DNA of 64,000 nt, taken from Phycomyces nitens (lineage: Eukaryota; Mucoromycota; Mucoromycetes; Mucorales; Phycomycetaceae). The stretch covers positions 1,302,001-1,366,000 of the forward strand of contig JAHRBC010000003.1 in the NCBI GenBank assembly GCA_022702545.1, given 5' to 3'. This document shows positions 35,691 through 45,880 of the stretch, piece after piece; position 1 is the stretch's first letter, and each line of letters starts with the position of its first letter. The notes below the pieces were generated by a model, which saw nothing but the letters and a program-made list of their open reading frames with translations, was not told the DNA's origin and did no database searches. Position numbers and translations under genes: made by a program.

Positions 35691-36363
35691 TACCAGCAAA
35701 GACATTTGTGAAAAGATGGTTTATTGCATTTACTTTTGTTTAACCTTGTCCGAGTCATTATTGTATTCTATTGTTGCTGACACGAATATCTTGATACACT
35801 AATTCTTGTTCTTCTTGTTATTATTTTGTTAATTTGTCTATTTTCTTAATAATACTTTTCTTTTCTATCCTTGGCTTTTGATGAGTCAATAGCATTAACT
35901 AGACCGGTATTGTAGCCAAGGCTGTAAATAGTTTTATCGAAAAGACAAGATTGACAAATGGTCGTAGAGCCTCTCTGTCCCCTTTTTGTAAATTCTCTAT
36001 TATTCTAGATATACTTTGGTGCTTTTTGTTGCTGATGGCCCAAGGTTTGTTGCGCATTTGCTGATTGCAAGAGATTGATTCAGTAGAATGTGTACATTAC
36101 AGCCAAATACTCCTTATGTTAATATATTTAAAATTTAGTAAAGACAGCAGTAGGAGAAAAAGAAGAAGGAGAAGAAGAAAAGGCGATTGAATTAGCATGA
36201 GATTTAGTGATTAGCTCTACAGATGTAAAGAATCTATTATCTTGAGTGATGGGCACATCATTTTGGTAAAAAAAATACCCAGCAGACACTATAGACATTA
36301 TTACCATAAAAGGCAAGCAAAGAGTTGCACGTATTTCTTAATTTTCTATATACTGGTAATACT

Positions 36364-36435
36364 GGCGTATGGCGGGGTTGGTTAAGGCGTTGGATTTCCA
36401 AGGTCTGAGTCCGGGGTTCGATTCCCGGGCTTGGA
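36364..36435 (+). repeat. tRNA-like segment, second type, in E2 left arm
   Basis: Mirror copy of the segment at 31656-31727, with degraded A box TGGCGGGGTTGG and perfect B box GGTTCGATTCC. Not a foldable functional tRNA. Confidence 0.68.
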
Positions 36436-38270
36436 AATTGGGAAGCTGAAAATTCTTAATCAGCTGAGTCGTATGTCGGGGCAGTACCTGGGACTTTGGC
36501 CAAGTCTCAGCTTGGACTTCAGTAGCCGCGGGGATTCCAATCTACCAAGCTTAGCTTGGTAGAGTACTGTTGCATTTTTTTTTTATTTTATTTTTTGTCG
36601 TTTTGGATCTGTATTGTTCTTCCAATGCTATAATACAACCAATATTGGGCAAACCCACTGGGAATTGTAAACGAGGATAGAAAGATAGATCCTTTTTATT
36701 CAATGAAATATTGTCCTCTTTTATATCTTTTCTGAACCTACTCAGCCATCATAAATATCTAACACTTTGGTGGCCTCAAAGATTCCAATCTACTAAGAAG
36801 AAGAGCTTAGTAGAGTACTGTTATTTTTTATTTTTTATTTTTCAAATTTATTTATTAGGGGGTTTCATTGATTCTATTTTCCAAGTTTTATTTATTGGCA
36901 ATCAAGACTTTGAAAATATGTTATTGAACCCCCCTTTCTAATTGTTTTTAGTATTCTATCCAAAGAGTATTTGTATGGTGCCAAACAACTGTTTTGCATT
37001 ATTCAAATGTCTTTGTAGTTAAAATCTCTGTTGTATAATGGTCGGCTATCACTTGGTATGAGATGTATGAATGCTTGGTGTATAACTATTGGAGTATTTA
37101 CTTGCCACGCATTTTCAGACAGTAGCCAGAGATCGGTTGTAGAGTTTGGACTTTATTCAGCTGAGTGTATTGTGTGAAAACACAATGTGCGGCAAGTGCA
37201 GTTGTCACCTAGCCATAACGGACCTTAATTGAGAGGTCGTGAGGGTTTGGAGTTTACTATAAGCCTATGCATTTTGCAATTTTTGAAAAATTATTGTAAT
37301 AGAAATTAAAATTGCAAAATATTAAAATTGAAATACAACAAAAATATAGAGTTTTGTTAAATTATTAAAGAAAGAGTATTATGGCGGCTTATATAGTTAT
37401 TATTCTAAATCCCTCATAATTTTGTCTCTATTCTATTATGGCTGGCTATAGCCGTAGTAGTATGCAGTGTACGTGTTCCTGGAATGTTAACTTTGTATGG
37501 TCAATAGCAAAGAGTAACCAGACATCGGTTATAGAGCCTTTCTTCACTCGGCAGCAGTAGGTATACCACACATAGTATTATTTTGTCGATAAACAGCTCT
37601 CATAGTATTCCCATTTCCCATGAAATACTAACAAATCTAAATACCTTACTATGAATTGGGTTTACAAAGACCACCGATTGGTTTTGCAAAAAAGGTGCCA
37701 CTAGTCTTTTCAAAACGGCTATTTGGCACCATGAGCACCATACAAATATTCTTTGGATAAAATACTAGAACCGATTAAAAAAAAGAGGGGGGTTCAATAA
37801 CATATTTTTAAAATATCGATTGCCAATAGATAAAACTTGGAAAATAAAATCAATGAAACCCCCTAATAAATATATTTGAAAAATAAAAAATACCAGTAGT
37901 CTACTAAGCTCTCCTTCTTAGTAGATTGAAACCTTTGAGGCCACCAAAGTGTTAGATATTTATGATGGCTGAGTAGGTTTAGAAAAGATATAAAAGAGGA
38001 CAATATTTCATTGAATAAAAAACATCTATCTTTCTATCCTCATTTACGATTCTTAGTGGGTTTGACCAATATTGGCTGTGGTATAGCATTGGAGGAACAA
38101 CCCAGATCCAAAACGAAAAATAAAAAATAAAAAAGAACAGTACTCCACCAGATTCCACTCTGGCCGATCGGAGTCTTCGTGATCAGTGAAGCCCCAAGCT
38201 GAGAAATCAGAAATCTCAGGTACCGTCCCAGTGTTCAGACCCAGCCGATTAAGGAATTGAATTCGTACTT

Positions 38271-38342
38271 TGCTAGGACCGGGATTCGAACGCCCGAACC
38301 CAGATTTCAAAACCCAACGCCTTAACCGACTGAGCCAACACC
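38271..38342 (-). repeat. tRNA-like segment, first type, in E2 right arm
   Basis: Mirror copy of 29725-29796, with A box TGGCTCAGTCGG and B box CGTTCGAATCC on the minus strand. Confidence 0.7.
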
Positions 38343-38995
38343 AGTGATTACCAGTATATAGAAAATTAAGAGATACGTGTAACGCTTTGCTTGCCATTTA
38401 TGGTAATAGGGTCTTTACAGTGTCTACTGAGTACTTTTTTTACCAAAATGATGTGCCCATCACTCAAGATGATAGATTCTTTACATCTGTAGCTAATCAC
38501 TAAATCTCATCCTAATTTCATCGCCTTTCTTCTTCTTCTTCTCCTTCTTCTTCTTCTCTTTTCTCTCCTGCTGCCGTCATTACCAGATTTTAAATGCATT
38601 AACAAAAGAAAAAGTATTTGGCTGTAATGTAGTAGATTCACATTGAGAGTACTTTAATCCACACAATCTACTGAATCAATATCTCCTGCGATCAACAAAC
38701 GCGCAACATAAGGAAAGAATGCAATAACCCTGCAACTGTTTTTACTCTTGTTTTCTCTACCACAACTATTTACAATATCGAATCCAACATCAGTCTAGTT
38801 GACACTGTTGACTCGAACCAAAAAAAACATGGATAAAGAAAAAAGATATTATTAGGAGAATGAAAAAGGAGATAATCAGATAATGGGCAGAGAAACGAGA
38901 GATATTATATAAGGCATATCCATGTTAAAGACATAAAAAGGTTAAACAAAAGTAGATAGAATAGACCATATTTTCACAAATGGGCCTTACTGGTA

Positions 38996-39425
38996 GAAAA
39001 GTGTATTCATTATCCAAAGAGCATAAACTAGATGGAAAAACTGAACTATTCATTTAACATGCAGGATGATTAAAAAAAATCAGCAAGTTTGTTGATTCCC
39101 TACAATACTTGAAAGGTATACATGTATCTTCATTGTTATCTTCCCTTCCACATAAAGTCGCGATTTTAAAAAAGATTTAAAGACAAACTAAAGATGTTCT
39201 TGACTGACTATAATAAATCTCTGCCCAAAGAGTAGATAAGTATTGTTTTCTCTTAAAGAATAGATTATTAACCTTGGAAAAGTATAAAGTAGACCTATTA
39301 CATAAACTACACAAGCTATGCTTTCTGATTATAGAATACTATACCGATTGCTTGGATAAATGAAGAATAAGTTTAATGCAAAAGCATGTTTTTAATTTAC
39401 ACTTTTTAACAGAGCTTATTACAAT
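38996..39425 (+). repeat. diverged third copy of flank F next to E2
   Basis: Shares with 32402-32920, in direct orientation, the blocks CTAGAT(G/A)GAAAAACT then AACTATTCATTTAA, TTAAAGACAAACT followed by AGATGTTCTTG, AAAGAGT(A/G)GATAA and CAGAGCTTA. It is much more diverged than the mirrored pair. Flank F was therefore part of an older repeat unit before the palindrome formed. Confidence 0.65.
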
Positions 39426-40029
39426 CGCTCAATACTTTTACGCTACCCATGTATTGGTGTGAGCTATACGTGTATTCCATATATAATTGTTTTTTAAATA
39501 TTAACATGACATGTTCATTAGAAATAGGTAGCTGTAGATCAGTTGAAGATCATGTATCTATTACAACTATATTTTGTTTAATACAAAAAGTAATATCATT
39601 ATTTAATAAAAAATCATTTCTGTCTGTAAAAATAATACAAACTAAAACCCACAGACTTGATTAGATACTAATCTCTATTTGTAGACTATGGATAAAAACG
39701 CTTTTTGAGGAGAATTAAAAGACATTTTGCATTCAAAGCAGCCAAAGAAATTTCTTGGGGCCTTATTAAAATGCAATATCATTAATAAAACCAAAAAAAT
39801 GGTTTACAAAACAGATGCCCTAATAGCAAAAGGGTCAAATACACAAGTAAATCGAACATTCGGCCCTGGATGACTAAAGAATAAAAGTCACAATAGGCTT
39901 CCAATTTTGGTAAGACTTCCCAAGACTCTTTGTGGTGTACAATAAAACAAGGTCCTGCAAGCGAACCCCCCCTTTGTTTGCTTTAGTTTTATTACTAATA
40001 TTCACCTTGTATTCAATAAAACGTCTGAA
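39426..40029. other. AT-rich spacer upstream of OTU1
   Basis: No supported gene. A 71-aa ORF at 39449-39664 is AT-driven. The last 100 bases are likely the OTU1 promoter and 5' UTR (TTTAGTTTTATTACTAATATTC). Confidence 0.4.
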
Positions 40030-41718
40030 ATGAGATTACGTGTTCGTCATGCTACTGGCATCTCAATGATCAACATTGCACCAAACAGCTCCATGGTAGA
40101 TCTTCAAAAGGAAATCGCAACTGCCATTGGTGTACCTTCTTATCGTGCTGTTCAGGGTGAGGACATTTACAAGAAATAAAGTACAGCAGTGAATTTATGA
40201 ATTTATGATATTATGTCTAGTGGCGGGTGGATATCCTCCAAAGCCATTAAACGACCATTCTGATTTAAAGACTGCTGGAATAAGAGACGGCGATGCGCTT
40301 ATAGTCAGCATAGTAGAACCTCCACCTACCCCAAAGGATACAAAAGGCATCCAGACTGAGAATGGCTTTTTGATGTTCAGAGTAAATAGTCTTGGGTTAA
40401 TGCTGAATAAAAAGGAATGGTCGATACTAATTTGCCCAAGGGTATGGATGATGACAATTCGTGTCTGTTCAGGGCCATAGGTAAAGATACAATTATCATT
40501 TAGACACTTGTAATGAAATTTGGTGTATTTATTGTATTTTATATATATAAATGACAATAGGGTAAATTCAAAGATATCTATGCGCAAAAGTCAATCTTAT
40601 GCTGGAGTTCTAGATATGTACTCGAGAGGGATATCTCAAAGGCACCAGAATTGCGTAGAGGTAATTAGTAATGACAGGGAAAAAATGACATGCTTCTTTA
40701 TTAAAATGGCTGAATATTAGTGATTGGAAAGGCCATTATGGATGATCCTATTACTTATGATGATGTAACATTGGGGTAAGGTTATCTATACTATGGGTTG
40801 ATTATTAATATACACTACTATAGGAAGCCGAGAGGTCTGTCAACTTTTCTATAGAGTTCCAAAGGCAGATTACTAATACCAAAATACTTGGGATACAGAA
40901 AAGTACATTGAGTGGATTCAAAAGGACGGATCTTGGGGTGGAGCTATTGGTAAGTGGATTACAAATATACTGATGGAATTGACGCTTACTTTTTGAAATA
41001 GAATTATCTATATTTTCCAAATACTTTTCTGTTGGTTTGTAAAGAGAATCTTTTGATCCAAAGAGACTGGCTGACAAATATCATACATTTAGAGATTGAT
41101 AGCATTGATGTACAGACCGGTCGTGTAGATAGATTCGGTAATATTAAATGTTCATCAACTAGAGTAAAAGATGTCTGACCCATGTAGACATTTAGGCGAA
41201 GGATCCTACCCAGAACGAGTATTTATCTTATACAGTGGAATCCGCAAGTATCCAAGGGTTTATAGAGTGATGGTAACTAATTCCAATGGGAATAGATTAT
41301 GATGCACTTGCCATGTCCCCAACAATAGACAGCCCTCTGGATTTTGATCAGACTAGGTTCCCAATAGGCGATGAATCTGCATTCAAAGCAGCCCAGGCAG
41401 TTGCTACGGCTTTAAGACAGGTATTAATGTCCCCAAAAAAAAAAAGACTGCCTTGCTCATCATTCAATGTATCAAATTCCTCTAGGGCCACCAATATACT
41501 GACATTGCTAATTTTACCTTGAGATGCCAAGATTGTAAAAAGGGTCTAGTTGGAGAAAAAGGCAAGTAAAGAGCCCAAATTGAATATACTTCTTGCTAAC
41601 TTTATGGCTATAGATGCACAGATGCATGCTTCTGTAAGTGTTTTTCAAGTATGGGCCTGTATTTATAATCTATTGTCTCTAGTCTACTGGACACACCCAT
41701 TTTGCCGAATACGAATAG
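40030..41718 (+). CDS. OTU1: OTU-family deubiquitinase OTU1/YOD1
   Basis: Cysteine protease that trims ubiquitin chains, working with the Cdc48/p97 segregase in ERAD. Fourteen exons fit: 40030-40156, 40221-40381, 40441-40480, 40574-40660, 40721-40775, 40824-40834, 40899-40949, 41002-41034, 41093-41137, 41196-41243, 41296-41420, 41486-41561, 41614-41633, 41683-41718; about 304 aa, like yeast Otu1. The N-terminal UBX-like domain starts MRLRVRHATGISMIN. The OTU core has DDDNSCLFRAI with the catalytic Asp and Cys, WIQKDGSWGGAIELSIFS, VDRFGEGSYPERVFLIYSGI and HYD with the catalytic His. The C-terminal C2H2 finger reads CQDCKKGLVGEKDAQMHASS then TGHTHF. Exon 6 is an 11-nt microexon. Two introns use GC donors. 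The exon 4 acceptor (after 40573) is the least certain and adds about 17 unexpected residues. Without these introns the frame looks broken. Confidence 0.85.
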
Positions 41719-42813
41719 TAGTTAATGCAGTGTTCTTTACTTGAGGTTGAGACAGCTTATGATTTTTTAGACGAATTAAAAAAAGATTGAGACACTTTTT
41801 CATTTAATTCTACAAAAAATGGACTTGATCATTATATTCTTGAAGAAGAATGGCTTCTAGTATTTAATGATAGTGCTATTGAGGAATATGATAATATGGT
41901 CATCCAAAATGCCAATCTTTAATGCTTATTGATCTCGGCACAATTCCTAAACCTCAATCAACAACGTTTGTCAAATAACCCATCAATTGTTCTTGAAGAA
42001 CCAAGGCAAAAATTATGCAAACATTTTAAAAAGGTCTCGAATCTCTCCTGGATTTTATACAAGCTTATCTGTGAAAAGTGTGTCTTAAAGAAACTGTGGG
42101 ATTTCTACCTTTTGACCAACCACAGTTTCTTTAAGTAGATGTACAAAAGAGAGTAAATATAAAAGTATTGCTGGCTTCCCTTTACCACTTGTTTTTCAAA
42201 TATAAAACCTTTAAGAAAAGAAAACCTGTGGTACTCAAGAAAGACAACAACAACTTTTGATTAAATTCATGGAATTAGTATGGATGTCTTGGACAGAAAT
42301 GACAAAATCAATACTCTCACTACCCTACAAGGCTGGATAAAGTATGCTGTAAACGCACAATATCTGGGGTATTAGATGCTCGATTCTGATTGCCTGCAGC
42401 ACTATTTATTGGGCCGTGCTTGGTTCTCAGTCCGTAAAATTGACTGGATATGATCCACATTTGCCATGATACAGACATACAATTGGAACCAGTAAAAGGG
42501 CGTTCCTGGCCTTGAATGGCAAGGTTTATAGGGGAAAAGACATTCAGACTGTGTGTAGGAGCGATATTTTAATTACGTAGGACCTTTTTTTTTATGACGG
42601 AGGTGCTTCTTTGTTGTTACCGCTTAGAGGGATGTTCCATTATAGGAAATTGTTACGTACCAGTGTAAGACAGGGACAAGCCAAACAAGTAGCCCATAGA
42701 GACAATTCCAGGCTCCTGTTTCTTTATCCGTTGTATTGTCGATAGAAGCATATAAAAATAAATATACATAAAAATACATTAAAGCACACCCTTGAACATA
42801 ATATATTAAAAAA
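41719..42813. other. intergenic region with possible decayed coding fragments
   Basis: Reading frames here show protein-like stretches broken by stops, for example HYILEEEWLLVFNDSAIEEY near 41820-41885 and VPGLEWQGL near 42505. They resemble an old gene or transposon ORF but I cannot name a family. TTTCTACCTTTTGACCAACC and nearby inverted copies of AAACTGTGG (about 42092-42130) form a small hairpin. Confidence 0.3.
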
Positions 42814-45690
42814 ATGTCAGAAGAGGCATCAAATAAACGACAGCGCGTTAGCAAGGCCTGGTAAGTTGATCACTCTCGATCAATATACAAAAGATGTCAT
42901 TTACTCATCCTTGATGATCTTGCTTTAATTTTTCAATTATTTATTTATTTTATTCAATATTACATGTTTACAATATCCTTTATATGCATAATATATTGCC
43001 TGTATTTTTATTCACCTTTTGGTTTTCTTATTTTTCTAGTGAGCAATGTAGACGAAAAAAGGTCAAATGTGACGGGACAATACCTGTCTGCGGAAACTGT
43101 GTCTCTCTTGGTCTCGGTTGCACTTACAAGGAGTCCACAAAAAAGGTAACCCTTCATTCAATGCCTTTGGCTTGATTGTTTATCCAGCTTTCGTACAGCG
43201 GGCTGGACTGTCTTTGATTTTAAGAGAAGCAATATCCAATGACTTTTCACTGATCGATTTTTTCATCAACAAACATCTCCATTTTGTCCTATTTTACTAT
43301 TGGCTGACGTCTAGAGAGGTCCGCCCAAGGGCTATATCGAAGCAATCGAAGGCCGGTTGCACAGACTTGAGGCACTGCTGGGCAGTATCATTCAAGAAGA
43401 CGACCCTAGATCACAGGCAATTCTGGCCGAGTTAAATGCACCTCTGGAAACAGCCTATGGAGAACTGGTCAGACCTCGGCCAATGCGACGAACCATGACC
43501 CTTGGATACGAAGAAGGCCAAGTTGACTACCCAGAACACCCCAACCACCCCACCGATCCACCCTCTTCCTCTTCCTCGACAGCCACACCGTCCACATTTG
43601 GAGGCCCCGAGACGTCCAATGATAACCTTGGCAATCTCTCTATAGACGAAAGTGGACAGCTTAGATATTACGGAAAGTCATCTGGCTACTACATGCTTAG
43701 AAGTAGCAAGAACTTCCAGAATGGCGCCTTCCACTTCAATTCGCGTGGATATCGTGCCAGGGCAGAGAACAGGAAGCCATCTACGTACCCAATGTCAGTC
43801 GATCCCTTTGAAATGCCCCCAGAGGACCTGTCTCAGCATCTATTGGATCTCTACTTTGCCCATTTTTATCCTCTTGTACCACTTTTGCACAAGAAGTCAT
43901 TTTTGGAGTCCCTCAAGACCAAGGACCGAAAACCAGCCCCCCTCTTGTTGAATTCCATCTACGCCGTCGCCTCACGCATCTCACCGGATATACGAGTCAG
44001 AACTGACCCGGCCCTGCCCGACACAGCTGGCGACCTCTTCTTCGAAAGAGCAAGAATCCTCTTGGATCTAGAGTGGGACGACTTCAAGGTCTCCACCGTC
44101 CAGTCCCTCTTGTTGCTTAGTAGCCATCAGAATGGTGCTCTCAAAAATATCCGCGGCTGGCTCTATAGCGGATTGGTAAGTAGTGTTTGGACATCCCAGT
44201 TTGCTAACACATTGGATTAGGCATTCAGAATGGCACAAAATCTTGGTCTCAACAGGAATTGCAACGATTGGGATCTCTCAGCAACCGAAAAGGAAGAACG
44301 CAAACGACTATTCTACTGCTGCTTTGTCCTCGACCGATTGACGTGCGGCATGCATGGACGTGCACCGATGATTGACGAACGAGACTACGATACCCCATAC
44401 CCGACCGAAGACGACGAAGACGACGTTGGACATTCGCCAAGAATCATTGAAAACTTTACTCAACTCATCAAGCTTTGTGAACTTCTCGGAGCCGTCCTGA
44501 GAGATCTATACACAGTCAAGGGAAGAAAGCAGTTATCGGTCATGGCATCCCCCGACAGTGTCATCTCGTCCCTTGACCGTGGACTAAACAAATGGATGGC
44601 CAAACTGCCACCCAATTGCCAATATCGCCCACCAAACAGTCGTCTCAACGAAAAGGCACCCGCACCCTCTCTTGAACTATGCCAAGTCCATATGCTATTC
44701 TACACCACCCTAATACTTCTCCACCGTCCCTTCATTCCCGGACCCACCCAGTCTACGTCTCCTTCAGTGTTTCCTTCGGCATCAATCTGCAGTTTTGCTG
44801 CAAATAAGATCCTGGACATTGTAGAATCACTCATGGCCGAGGGCCGTCTAAAGAACGTTAACAATTACTCGCTCTACTTTATGTTTACTGCCGGAATCAT
44901 CTTTATCAACGACGCTGCCTCGGATGACAGTATGTTTGCATTTGAGGCCAAGATCAGCATCAACAAGATTATTCGTGCCATGGACGAAATTGAGGCTACC
45001 TGGATCACTTCAGCTCGTCATTGTAATATTCTAGGTGAATTGGCTGGTTTGAGGGATATTAATCTAGAGGCAGTTGACGATGGATATATTCGACAATCAG
45101 AGAGGATCAAAGTACAGGCACCCATGTCCATTGCCGTTCCTAATTCCCCAGACACAATTCCTGATGCCATTCCTGACATTATTGAAGAACTTCGACATCC
45201 CATTGATGTTGACCGACGCATGACTCTCAAACAACCTGGCTACCTAGCTGTAAATTACAATGCCAACATCAACTCTGTCCAGAGTGTGTCTTCTGAAGAG
45301 AGCGGCCTGCCATCCTATCCTCCTGTAACTCATCATTCTCAGTCCCAGTCCCAGTCCCAGTCCCAGTTTGACTATCCTCAATTGCCACCCATGTCCTTCT
45401 CGGGTCCCCAGCAGCCTACTCCTTTAGATAACAATGCGCAATCTAGTCGACCTTTTGATCAGGTTGGAACTGCATTTTGGGGGATGCCGACCTCGTTTGA
45501 CTTTGATGAATGGAACGACTACTTTAGTCACCGAAGTCAGCAACAGGCTCGGACCGGGAGCATATCCGCGGACATGAGCCAACCAATGAGCCAGCCGATG
45601 AGCCAACCAATGAGCCAACCAATGAACCCGGACATGAACCAAACCTACAATGGCCGGACCGAACGATCAGATGTCCGGCAGATGTGGTAA
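42814..45690 (+). CDS. Zn2Cys6 fungal transcription factor with central fungal_trans domain
   Basis: Nuclear DNA-binding activator or repressor. Exons: 42814-42860, 43040-43145, 43315-44175, 44221-45690; 827 aa. The zinc cluster is split by intron 1 and follows a basic start: ACEQCRRKKVKCDGTIPVCG then NCVSLGLGC, with spacing C-x2-C-x6-C-x6-C-x2-C-x6-C. Then come a linker (KKRGPPKGYIEAIEGRLHRL, a heptad-like dimerisation helix, EALLGSI), an acidic/Ser-rich stretch, and the middle homology region. The latter includes LDLYFAHFYPLVPLLHKKSF, AFRMAQNLGLNRNCNDWDLS, RKRLFYCCFVLDRLTCGMHG and RAPMIDERDYDTPYP. The C-terminus is low complexity: QSQSQSQSQ (45344-45367) and four MSQP repeats (45592-45623), a likely activation region. 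Target genes are unknown. Family assignment is firm. Confidence 0.93.
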
Positions 45691-45880
45691 CGGTTTTGGC
45701 CATTTGCATTTAATCTTGTTATCTTCCGTCCTCTTTGAGGCTGTATTTTATCTCATTCCATACTTAATACACTCCACTCACACAACTTCACAACATGTAC
45801 CAACCAACCAAACAACATTCACTCATTCACAAATATATACATATTATATAACTAAATAAAAATATAAGACATAAAAAAAA

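Larger units (their letters stand above)
29063..38995. repeat. nested palindrome of about 9.9 kb, two foldback elements around a central transposon
   Basis: The left half 29063-33292 and the right half 34800-38995 read as reverse complements over nearly their full length except the loops. Example pairs: a 114-codon ORF at 29670-30014 (+) is repeated at 38053-38397 (-) with the same translation. A 62-codon ORF at 31775-31963 (+) is likewise repeated at 36128-36316 (-). Paired coordinates sum to about 68060-68090, so the axis is near 34040. Order: E1, flank F, linker, half MITE, transposon, half MITE, linker, flank F, E2. The similarity is high enough that the palindrome must be recent or homogenised. 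Such a structure should be unstable, so an assembly artefact must be considered, but loop and single-base differences between the halves argue for two real copies. Confidence 0.88.
35691..38995 (-). mobile_element. foldback element E2, mirror copy of E1 with loop in opposite relative orientation
   Basis: Ends TACCAGCAAA (35691) and TTACTGGTA (38995). The left arm equals the reverse complement of the E1 right arm. The right arm equals the reverse complement of the E1 left arm. The loop (about 36990-37730), however, runs in the same direction as the E1 loop: GGTCGG(T/C)TATCACTTGGTAT and GCGGCAAGTGCAGTTGTCAC appear on the plus strand in both. The loop therefore appears inverted relative to its own arms. 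No transposase gene. Confidence 0.8.

Noticed and set aside
40340..40480. Apparent frameshift and stops making OTU1 a pseudogene
   Set aside because: An intron 40382-40440 (GTAAAT donor, TACTAAT branch site, CCCAAG acceptor) restores the frame at GMDDDNSCLFRAI. The other breaks are likewise explained by short introns, GC donors and an 11-nt exon.
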